DNA of 64,000 nt from Chloracidobacterium sp. N (lineage in GTDB: Bacteria > Acidobacteriota > Blastocatellia > Chloracidobacteriales > Chloracidobacteriaceae). The translations under genes were made by a program, and so were the position numbers. The notes under the pieces are model-generated. The model was not told where the DNA came from and ran no database searches. It saw only the letters and a list, made by a program, of their open reading frames with translations. The stretch is from NCBI RefSeq assembly GCF_018304765.1, contig NZ_CP072642.1, forward strand, positions 2,075,819-2,139,818, written 5' to 3'. Shown piece by piece: positions 37,618-44,221 of the stretch (its first letter is position 1; every line of letters begins with the position of its first letter).

Positions 37618-37752
37618 CGGCTTTGACAGCAACGGCCCTGTATTGGATTTCCAGACCATCCAGCGTGACGTGCTGGGGCGCAAGGGCGATGCGTCAGACT
37701 GCGCGACACGCCCCAACCACCATATTCAAAAAACGGCGAAAGGGGTTCCTCC

Positions 37753-39012
37753 ATGCCTGAGTTCACCTTGGAAGAAGTCATCGAACGAGTAGCGCGCGGC
37801 GAATCGCTCGAACGTGCCGACTTGCGCGAACTCGACCTGGCAAAAGCCAACCTGGACAACGCCAACCTGCGGCGCGCCGACCTCGAAGGGGCCAATCTGG
37901 AAGAAGCCACACTGCGACGTGCCAACCTCGCCAGTGTCAGCTTGCGGGATGCGTTTCTCGTGCGGGCCAACCTCGAAGGCGCGAACCTCCGGGGCGCCGA
38001 TCTGGAAAGTGCCAACCTTGAAGGGGCCAACCTCCGGGGTGCCGACCTGTCCCGGGCCAACCTCGAAGGGGCGAACCTCGAAGGGGCGGACCTGACCGGA
38101 GCACGCCTCCCCTCGGCCCAGTTGATAGACGCCAAACTGGGCGTGGCCACCCTCGAAAATGCGGTCTTCGCCAATGCTGACCTGCGCAACGCCTATCTGG
38201 GCGGTGCCAATCTCACGGCGGTTGACTTCCAGAATGCCATCCTGGAATCAGCCAACTTCGAGGAAGCCCTGCTGACCGGGGCCAACCTGCGGGATGCCGT
38301 TCTCCGGCGGGCGGCACTGCCCGGCGCTGACCTCTCCGGCGCCAAGCTGGAGCGGGCCGTTCTCGAAGGGGCCGACCTTTCCCAGGTGAGTCTGCTCGAA
38401 GCTGACTGCCGGCACGCTACCTTTCACGGTGCACGGCTCAAAGGGGCCAAGTTCAGCCGGACACACCTCTACGGCAGCGACTTCTCCATTGAGGTGGCAG
38501 ACGGCGCCGAGGTGGATGAAGTGGATTTCAGCGTTGCCGGTGATGGCTCGCAGTTGATTCCGGCTTCGGCCCTGGCTGCCTTTCTCAACGGCAAAACCGA
38601 TGGCGGAACGGCCTCTCCCCAGGCCGCTGCCGTGGCGGTGGCTCCCATCCCAACCAATCGCCGCTACTTCGGTCATGGAGACGTACTGCGGGATGCCTCG
38701 CTCGAATTCGATGCCGATTCCATCGTTGAAGTGGATGGACGCTTTTTGAAGTGCAATATCACGCTCGGTCAGGGTGCACAGCTCATCATTGGCCGCGAGG
38801 GACTGCTGGACGGCTGCCAGGTTCACGGGAGTGGCATCCTGGTGATTCACGGGCGGTTCACGTCTGAGGCCTCACCCGGCATCGATGGCGCGCGCCGCAT
38901 CATCGTCGGTGCCACCGGCTGCCTCCGGGCAACCGTCAAACAGCCCGCAGGACATACCCACTTTGCCTTTGAACCAGGCTGCGTCCTGCGCCTCAAAACC
39001 GAAACGGCCTAA
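37753..39012 (+). CDS. Pentapeptide-repeat protein with bactofilin-like C-terminus
   Basis: A 419-residue protein. Residues about 18-235 are a long run of A(D/N)LxG pentapeptide repeats forming a right-handed quadrilateral beta-helix (for example RANLEGANLRGADLESANLE). A low-complexity linker follows (SALAAFLNGKTDGGTAS, then AVAVAPIPTN). Residues about 310-415 (DADSIVEVDGRFLKCNITLG, GILVIHGRFTSEASPG, RIIVGATGCLRATV) have hydrophobic/glycine spacing like a bactofilin beta-helix. AAGGGG lies before the ATG. The next gene is a true bactofilin, so the two may co-assemble. Confidence 0.85.
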   Translation: MPEFTLEEVIERVARGESLERADLRELDLAKANLDNANLRRADLEGANLEEATLRRANLASVSLRDAFLVRANLEGANLRGADLESANLEGANLRGADLSRANLEGANLEGADLTGARLPSAQLIDAKLGVATLENAVFANADLRNAYLGGANLTAVDFQNAILESANFEEALLTGANLRDAVLRRAALPGADLSGAKLERAVLEGADLSQVSLLEADCRHATFHGARLKGAKFSRTHLYGSDFSIEVADGAEVDEVDFSVAGDGSQLIPASALAAFLNGKTDGGTASPQAAAVAVAPIPTNRRYFGHGDVLRDASLEFDADSIVEVDGRFLKCNITLGQGAQLIIGREGLLDGCQVHGSGILVIHGRFTSEASPGIDGARRIIVGATGCLRATVKQPAGHTHFAFEPGCVLRLKTETA

Positions 39013-39084
39013 GCCTCACCGGAATCCAGGCAACCCGGCCGGGAACAACCCGACGCTTTCAACCCCTGACACCGAGGAAACGTC

Positions 39085-39510
39085 ATGGCGGAGAAACTCA
39101 CAATCGTTGAAGAAGGTAGTGAACTGACTGGCACACTGAAGTCCACCTGCGGTGTCACCGTCAGCGGCAAGGTCAGCGGCGAACTTCATGCGCCAGCGCT
39201 GGTGGTTGCCACCACGGGCGCCGTACACGGCACGGTCAAGGTGGAAAAGCTGCATTCCCAAGGTGAACTTTCGGGACGGATTGACGCCGACACCATCGAA
39301 CTTTCGGGCCGCATCAACGACCAGACCACCATTACGGCCCGCTCCCTTGAAGTCAAAAGCTCAAGCGGCGAGCAACCAACGGCTCTTTTTGGCAACTGTG
39401 TCATCGAGGTCGGTGTTGATCCCAACGAGCCTGCCCTGCCAACCGCACCACCTGCCAAGGAAGGCAAAGGCAAGAAAGGGCAGCCGACACCCGAGCCGAC
39501 GGGTGAATGA
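39085..39510 (+). CDS. Bactofilin (polymer-forming cytoskeletal protein)
   Basis: A 141-residue bactofilin. The core about 10-112 has the family pattern: LTIVEEGSELTGTLKSTCGVTVSGKVSGELHAPALVV, then VHGTVKVEKLHSQGELSGRIDADTIELSGRI. The C-terminal tail is rich in Lys, Glu and Pro (PAKEGKGKKGQPTPEP), as is usual. Bactofilins form non-polar filaments without nucleotide and position cell-envelope enzymes. It is the last gene of the rightward set with the pentapeptide fusion. Confidence 0.92.
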   Translation: MAEKLTIVEEGSELTGTLKSTCGVTVSGKVSGELHAPALVVATTGAVHGTVKVEKLHSQGELSGRIDADTIELSGRINDQTTITARSLEVKSSSGEQPTALFGNCVIEVGVDPNEPALPTAPPAKEGKGKKGQPTPEPTGE

Positions 39511-39620
39511 CATTCGGCAAGTGACGCGAATATATCGGTCGGGCAAGCCTTGCCTGATAGGTGGTTCTCCGACACTTGGACTGCCGGCAAGGACACCCGA
39601 CCAGTGGCACCCCGTGACTG

Positions 39621-39953
39621 TCAGGATTTGGCTTTAGCCATCCGGCGCTGTTTGGCTTCCAGAGCGCGGATGTACCGGCGCGGGTTCTTGTCGAACTTCG
39701 GTTTGCAGGCCGGGCAGCAGAAGTAATACCGCTTCCCCTGATAGTCGCTGTAAGCCGCGTCCGCAGGGTCTTCAACTTCATCCAGCATGATCGGACAGAT
39801 AGGTTTGCCGGAGGGAGCGGTCGCCGCCAGCGGTGGCGGTTCGGCCTGTGCTCCAGTTTGTGCTCCGGTCTGGGGCAGGGCGGCAAAGGTTGCTCCGGGC
39901 AGCATCAGCATCGCACCAGCGAGCAGGCTGGATGTCAGAAAACGGCGAAACAT
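39621..39953 (-). CDS. Exported YHS-domain protein
   Basis: A 110-residue protein. Signal peptide MFRRFLTSSLLAGAMLMLPG ends near TFAALP. A YHS-type metal-binding domain follows: CPIMLDEV then YQGKRYYFCCPACKPKFDKNPRRYI, with CCPAC as the thiol cluster. Such small periplasmic YHS proteins bind copper or other metals; a specific role is not known. ATG 39953 is chosen over an upstream frame extension. Confidence 0.82.
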   Translation of the reverse strand: MFRRFLTSSLLAGAMLMLPGATFAALPQTGAQTGAQAEPPPLAATAPSGKPICPIMLDEVEDPADAAYSDYQGKRYYFCCPACKPKFDKNPRRYIRALEAKQRRMAKAKS

Positions 39954-40052
39954 AACTTCAGAAAACTCTCCTGATTTGGGTTTGGCACAACCGGCAGCCA
40001 ACGGTTTGTGTAGCGCAGATTGAAGCTTTCCAAAGAAAAACTTTCTGTATGC

Positions 40053-40463
40053 CTAACCACGCAACATGGCCCACCCGGAAACCAGTCCGTGGCCGGTAAC
40101 TTCCCCCAAAAGCAACCCAATCGCCCCACACAGGACACTGGCGACAACATATCCAACCGACCAGAGCGCACCGTGCTCGCGCCACACCGTTACGGTTTCG
40201 TATTCAAAGGTCGAGAAGGTCGTAAAGGCCCCCAGAAAGCCTGTGGTAAGCGTCAGCCGCAGCCACACGGGCATACCAAGGGCGTCTTTCAGCAAGGCCA
40301 TGACCAGCCCAAAGAGAAAAGACCCCATGACATTGATGAAAAAGGTCGGAACGGGAAAACGGAGCGACCACGTTCCCAAAGCGGAAATGCTGATGACATA
40401 CCGGAGCACCGCGCCCCCTGCTCCCCCAAGGGCAACGACGGCATAGCTTTTGAGAGAAGCCAT
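40053..40463 (-). CDS. fluC: Fluoride ion channel FluC (CrcB)
   Basis: A 136-residue four-helix membrane protein that exports fluoride as a dual-topology dimer. GGAGGAVLRYVIS, FPVPTFFINVMGSFLFGLV and GFLGAFTTFSTFEYE are the family motifs, with the TTFSTF polar track. ATG 40463 is chosen. No fluoride riboswitch was found in the upstream region. Confidence 0.93.
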   Translation of the reverse strand: MASLKSYAVVALGGAGGAVLRYVISISALGTWSLRFPVPTFFINVMGSFLFGLVMALLKDALGMPVWLRLTLTTGFLGAFTTFSTFEYETVTVWREHGALWSVGYVVASVLCGAIGLLLGEVTGHGLVSGWAMLRG

Positions 40464-40639
40464 CACACAAAACCTTGCAGGCGATTTCAGACACAAGGCA
40501 ACCCCCGCAACGGCGCGAAGCGCTCGCCGGGGACAGCCAGAGTATCAGGAAAAACAATACGGCCGCCGTACGGTGGGATACCAGGTGCAGTTCAGCACCG
40601 TTCCCGGTTCGCCAGACGCGCCAGGGATTCAGATAACCT

Positions 40640-41557
40640 TCAGCAGCCGGAAAGGGACATCTCCGCCCCGGCGTCAACCGGTTCGCCGGCGTCTGTTTCC
40701 ACGGCTGACGGACACAGTGGACGGGCAGCGTACTTCCCGTCTCCCGTAGCGACAATGTACCCCCAGGGGCAGTAGTGGTCATGCTCAAACACGTTGATCC
40801 ACCCTTCAGCGGCTGCCTGGGGAATAAGACGCTTCTTGTTTTCCAGCAACTCAACCGGGTAGAGGTCGTAGCCCATCACCCAAGCAAAGGGAATGTGGGC
40901 CGTGGTGGGCAGGATGTCCGCCCAGAAAAACACCGTCTGCCCACCCGGCGCGACGACCCGGACACATTGCAGGAAGTCGTTGTGGCCGCGCACCGGAACC
41001 ACCCACACGCCCGGTGACACCTCGGCTTCGCCCTCGATGAAAATGAACTTCCCGGCAGCGGCAATCGGCTCCCAGTCCTCTGGACGGTAACTGGCCCGGT
41101 CGCGTTCGTGCGGGTTGCGCGCATGCTCATATTCGGCACGCTGCACGACGTACCGCGCGCGGGGGAAGGTGGGACAAAGCTGCCCATCCGGTGCGCGGTA
41201 GGCATTGCCTCCAGCGTGGTCAAAATGCAGGTGCGTGTTGATCACCAGGGTGATGTCCTGCGGCGCAAGGCCCAACGCCGCCAGCGAGTCCGGAACGGTT
41301 GTTTCGTGGGCAATCCCGTACATTTCGATGTGCTTGGCCTGCCAGTTCGAGCCAATACCGGTATCCACCAGAATGGTATCGTGGGGCGTCCGTACCAGCA
41401 GCGTATTCAGCCCCAGCACAATCCGGTGCCGGTCATCGGGCGGCATGACCTTTTCCCAGAGCACACGCGGCACGACGCCAAACATGGCACCACCATCCAG
41501 GCGGAATGTGCCGTCCGAAATGATGTCGAAGCGAAAGTCACCGATTGTCAGGCCCAT
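40640..41557 (-). CDS. MBL-fold metallo-hydrolase
   Basis: A 305-residue metallo-beta-lactamase-fold hydrolase. The zinc-binding motif THLHFDHAGGN lies near residue 105, with a later His in VPVRGHNDF near 190 and a Asp in FFWADILPT near 212. HDTILVDTGIGS is the strand before it. The group resembles quorum-quenching lactonases and related hydrolases; the substrate is unknown. ATG 41557 (MGLTIGDF) has AAGGGA seven bases upstream. Its 5' end is duplicated as a remnant at about 42015-42117. Confidence 0.85.
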   Translation of the reverse strand: MGLTIGDFRFDIISDGTFRLDGGAMFGVVPRVLWEKVMPPDDRHRIVLGLNTLLVRTPHDTILVDTGIGSNWQAKHIEMYGIAHETTVPDSLAALGLAPQDITLVINTHLHFDHAGGNAYRAPDGQLCPTFPRARYVVQRAEYEHARNPHERDRASYRPEDWEPIAAAGKFIFIEGEAEVSPGVWVVPVRGHNDFLQCVRVVAPGGQTVFFWADILPTTAHIPFAWVMGYDLYPVELLENKKRLIPQAAAEGWINVFEHDHYCPWGYIVATGDGKYAARPLCPSAVETDAGEPVDAGAEMSLSGC

Positions 41558-41582
41558 CCGGGATCCCTTCCTCCAAGCGTGG

Positions 41583-41966
41583 TCAATAGCCCCCAGCCGC
41601 ACTAAATATACTGATGCCAACGACAAAGGCAGCACAAGCGCCGACGAGCAGGACAGGCACCAGAAACGCCAGCGCAGCCCCGGCCAACACGCCCCACCAG
41701 CGAAAATACAAGGTTACGAAGAGGATAATGGCCACGCCCAAGCCCGCCCCGCCAAAAAAAATGAGTTCGGTGATGATTTGCGGCACATAACTCAGGGCCG
41801 TGAACAGCACGAGAAAGAAGATGACTGTGCCGTAAGCCAGCGTTCCCAGAAAGCCAAGCACAAGCTGGATGAGGAAGCGCAGGTTCGGCCCTCCCCCTCC
41901 GGGAGGTGGCACGTGGCCATAGGGCGGCGGGGCCCCATAAGTTGGCAGAGGCGGGCGATCTGACAT
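41583..41966 (-). CDS. Small proline-rich membrane protein (intact copy of a duplicated gene)
   Basis: A 127-residue protein of unknown function. The N-terminus is Pro/Gly-rich (MSDRPPLPTYGAPPPYGHVP), followed by three predicted helices (LIQLVLGFLGTLAYGTVIFF, IITELIFFGGAGLGVAIILF, VLAGAALAFLVPVLLVGAC). The gene, its upstream flank and the start of the MBL gene form a unit that is repeated just to the right in degenerate form. It is 25 bases upstream of the MBL gene and probably co-transcribed. Confidence 0.72.
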   Translation of the reverse strand: MSDRPPLPTYGAPPPYGHVPPPGGGGPNLRFLIQLVLGFLGTLAYGTVIFFLVLFTALSYVPQIITELIFFGGAGLGVAIILFVTLYFRWWGVLAGAALAFLVPVLLVGACAAFVVGISIFSAAGGY

Positions 41967-42012
41967 ACAACCTCTCAGGTATGGGCAAACGGTTTTGAAA
42001 GCAACGCAACCG

Positions 42013-42117
42013 TCTCCCGAAACACGCGCGACATGATGCCCAACAGGGTGCTGCGCTCCAAGCGAAATGTGCCATCTGAAGTGATGCTGAAGCGGAAGTC
42101 ACCAAATTGTTAGGCCC
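42013..42117 (-). pseudogene. Remnant of the MBL-hydrolase 5' end (duplicated)
   Basis: On the minus strand GDFRFSITSDGTFRLERSTL aligns with GDFRFDIISDGTFRLDGGAM of the intact MBL protein, and the shared upstream GGAAGGGAT is also present. The start ATG is now ACG and one base is inserted six codons in. Alignment continues without gaps to about 42015. This is a broken copy, not a gene. Confidence 0.8.
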
Positions 42118-42390
42118 GTCCAGAATCCCTTCCTCCAAACAGGGCGAATATCCCCCGCCAAACACAAATATGCCGACGCCAAAGACCCCGTATGCACAAG
42201 GGCGATGAGCAGGAAGGCCGCCCAAAATGCAGGCATTGCCCCGGCCAATACGCCGCACCAGCGAAAACACAGGGTGAAGAAGCGATGACGGCAATCCCCA
42301 CCAACCTACGACCGCCGAAGAAAATCAGCTTGGGAACGCTTTGTGGTACTTCATAAAAATGGTCAGGAACAGTAACTACCATGAGAAAAA
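42118..42390 (-). pseudogene. C-terminal half of a degenerate small-membrane-protein copy
   Basis: The minus strand reads LFLMVVTVPDHFYEVPQSVPKLIFFGG, matching FFLVLFTALSYVPQIITELIFFGG of the intact gene, then after a frameshift CFRWCGVLAGAMPAF against YFRWWGVLAGAALAF. DNA alignment with 41590-41830 is clear (shared GCCCCGGCCAA and ACCAGCGAAAA). Homology stops near 42390 where the inserted segment starts. Confidence 0.75.
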
Positions 42391-42531
42391 GGGTCCGTGT
42401 GTGTCATGTTGTCTGTGCGTTTTGTGTTATGGGGGACAGTCCTTGTCAGGAACGGCGGCGGCTGATGCGCGCACCGTCAGCCAGCGCAGTGTAGTCTCAA
42501 GTGTGATAATGTCCAACCTGGAGGTGGAAAG

Positions 42532-42756
42532 ATGAACACAGTGATTACCATTCCTTTGGATGCAGATACAGCGAGACTTTACCATCAGACTTCTGCTGAC
42601 ATGCAAAGAAAGCTTCAGTTATTACTTACCCTGTGGCTGCGCGACCTCATCGTATCACCGCGTCCCCTTCAGGTTGTCATTGATGAAATCAGCCAAAAGG
42701 CACAGGAGCGCGGTTTGACTTCCGAGGTTCTGGAATCCCTGCTCAATGGCGAATGA
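42532..42756 (+). CDS. Antitoxin of a PIN-type toxin-antitoxin pair
   Basis: A 74-residue protein: MNTVITIPLDADTARLYHQ with a beta-strand start, then helices (MQRKLQLLLTLWLRDLIV, VVIDEISQKAQERGLTSEVLESLLNGE). This resembles small antitoxins paired with COG1569-type PIN toxins, common in Cyanobacteria. GGAGG lies seven bases before the ATG. The stop overlaps the toxin start by 11 bases, as is usual for such pairs. A GATAAT-like -10 near 42505 may belong to its promoter. Confidence 0.75.
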   Translation: MNTVITIPLDADTARLYHQTSADMQRKLQLLLTLWLRDLIVSPRPLQVVIDEISQKAQERGLTSEVLESLLNGE

Positions 42757-43162
42757 ACCACGCTTTGTCTTTGATACCAATGTTGTTATCAGCGCGCTCC
42801 TGATGAGACAGTCCATCGCTCGTCAAGCTTTTGACAGGGCAACACAAACCGGCAAATTGCTTGTTTCACATGTGACCGTTGGAGAATTGAATGATGTCTT
42901 ACAGCGCAAAGGGTTTGAAAGGTACATAACTGGGGAAGAACGGATGGAATTCCTGAGTGCTTTTGTCAGGGATGGCATTTTGGTGGAAATCGTAGAGCGT
43001 GTGGTGGCGTGTCGTGACCCCAAAGACGAAAAGTTCCTTGAACTGGCTGTAAATGGCAAGGCAGCCTGTATGGTAAGTGGTGACAAAGACCTGCTCGTTT
43101 TGCACCCGTTTCGCGGGACAGCGATTGTGACACCTCGGCAATTTGTGGAATTCCCGCTCTAA
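42746..43162 (+). CDS. PIN-domain toxin (putative ribonuclease)
   Basis: A 138-residue PIN nuclease. Acidic active-site residues are seen in VFDTNVVISALL (Asp near 10), VGELNDVL (Glu near 45), RDPKDEKFLELAV (Asp near 90) and VSGDKDLL (Asp near 112), all in the family positions. It is predicted to cut RNA and to be neutralised by the 74-residue protein just upstream. The base composition is unlike the flanks, suggesting recent arrival. Confidence 0.83.
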   Translation: MANEPRFVFDTNVVISALLMRQSIARQAFDRATQTGKLLVSHVTVGELNDVLQRKGFERYITGEERMEFLSAFVRDGILVEIVERVVACRDPKDEKFLELAVNGKAACMVSGDKDLLVLHPFRGTAIVTPRQFVEFPL

Positions 43163-43165
43163 AGC

Positions 43166-43417
43166 ACTGGCTAACCAGCCCTGGAGCCGATGCTGCCTGC
43201 GGCAGCGCGAAAAGGATGCCTCCGTAATAAGCGACTGTCCCCAGAAACCCCAACACCACCTGGAGTATAAACTTGGAGTATAAAAAGGGCGCTCTTGCCC
43301 ACGATGTCAGCAGATTTGTCAAGTGGACTCAGTTGGTATGGTGGCTGTTGTCCGTGAGGCGGCAGAGGGGAATGAGAGAGGACATGGCAGCTCAGGAACG
43401 GGCAAACAGTTTTGAAA
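43166..43417 (-). pseudogene. N-terminal half of a degenerate small-membrane-protein copy
   Basis: The minus strand gives a Pro-rich start (PLPPHGQQPPYQL), then after a frameshift SKFILQVVLGFLGTVAYYGGILF, matching RFLIQLVLGFLGTLAYGTVIFF of the intact gene. The region just upstream of the intact gene (GGCAAACGGTTTTGAAA) matches the end of the next gene here (GGCAAACAGTTTTGAAA). The matching C-terminal half lies on the other side of the toxin-antitoxin pair. Confidence 0.72.
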
Positions 43418-44162
43418 TGAGTTCCATGACCTCGGCATAGCCACATGGCTTGCCTGATGACTGCTCAATGGCCTTGAGTTTCCGCGCCATCTGCAGGGTT
43501 GGGGCTTCCAGTTCCCCGAAAGCAATCTGAAGCGCCGTGTGCCGGGCGGCTTTGTCCTCCGGCGGAAGCTGGTTGACCCGGTCGTTGAGGTAGTTCACAA
43601 ACAGACTCAGCATGGCTGCGGCCGTTTCTGCCATCGTCTGCATAGCCTGCTGCTGCTGCTTGAGCAATTCGGCCAACTGCCGCGTCCGGCGGCGGTAAAT
43701 GTCGGCCTCAGCCGCGATTTCGGGCGCCGCATAGGCGTTCTGGTCAAAGTTGACCGGCGGCAACTCCTGGGTGATGCGCCGGTACTTGCCGGAGACATAC
43801 TCCTTGAGGATGGCGTCCGATTCCGTCACGCCACGAATCTGAAGCTGCTCCTGCAACTCATGCCGGTAGCCAAAGACGCTGCGCAGGTAATCCTGAAGAT
43901 CAGGGCGCTCCATGGCCCCCAGCTCCAGCAGCAGAAGGCGCAGAAAGTCTTTGTCCTCTACCAGCCGCGCCAGCCGTTCAAGACGCTGGCGGTACTCGCC
44001 GACCAGAAAGCGCGTGAGTTTTTCTCCAAGTTCGGGCTGGAAATGGGCCACCCGCTGACTCTGCTCAAACGCCAACAGCAGCTCCATGTCGTTGATGAGC
44101 GAGAGCAGCAGTTCACCAGCGATGGCGTCTTGGTCTGGATGAAAAGACTCAGGAACTCCCAT
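43392..44162 (-). CDS. Unknown helical protein
   Basis: A 256-residue protein not recognised. It is largely alpha-helical with possible coiled coils (QYRRRLxRLARLVEDKDFLRLLLLE-like and RRRTRQLAELLKQQQQAMQTMAE stretches) and no membrane segment or signal peptide. ATG 44162 (MGVPESFHPDQ) is preferred; the frame is open to a TTG at 44246 that would overlap the PotC-PotD fusion. The last codons (ISKLFARS) are duplicated as a relic at 41970-42000, so the tandem duplication began inside this gene. Confidence 0.6.
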   Translation of the reverse strand: MGVPESFHPDQDAIAGELLLSLINDMELLLAFEQSQRVAHFQPELGEKLTRFLVGEYRQRLERLARLVEDKDFLRLLLLELGAMERPDLQDYLRSVFGYRHELQEQLQIRGVTESDAILKEYVSGKYRRITQELPPVNFDQNAYAAPEIAAEADIYRRRTRQLAELLKQQQQAMQTMAETAAAMLSLFVNYLNDRVNQLPPEDKAARHTALQIAFGELEAPTLQMARKLKAIEQSSGKPCGYAEVMELISKLFARS

Positions 44163-44221
44163 AAACGTCGCGCAAGCAGCAGCCTTTTGAGATTTGGCAC
44201 CGGGCTCGAGGGGATTGGTGA

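Larger units (their letters stand above)
42391..43165. mobile_element. Inserted segment carrying a toxin-antitoxin pair
   Basis: This segment separates two halves of a degenerate gene copy and holds two overlapping rightward genes. Base composition is visibly lower in GC than the neighbours. No transposase, terminal inverted repeats or clean target duplication were found, so the mechanism is unknown and the exact ends are approximate. Confidence 0.45.

Noticed and set aside
37840-38110. Short direct repeats resembling a CRISPR array
   Set aside because: The repeats are in-frame 15-base units encoding A(D/N)LxG pentapeptides of a protein-coding gene, with no spacers.
40464-40639. Possible fluoride riboswitch upstream of fluC
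   Set aside because: The conserved elements of the crcB motif (GGNGATGG-type start and the late CTGATGAC-type element) were not found on the minus strand.
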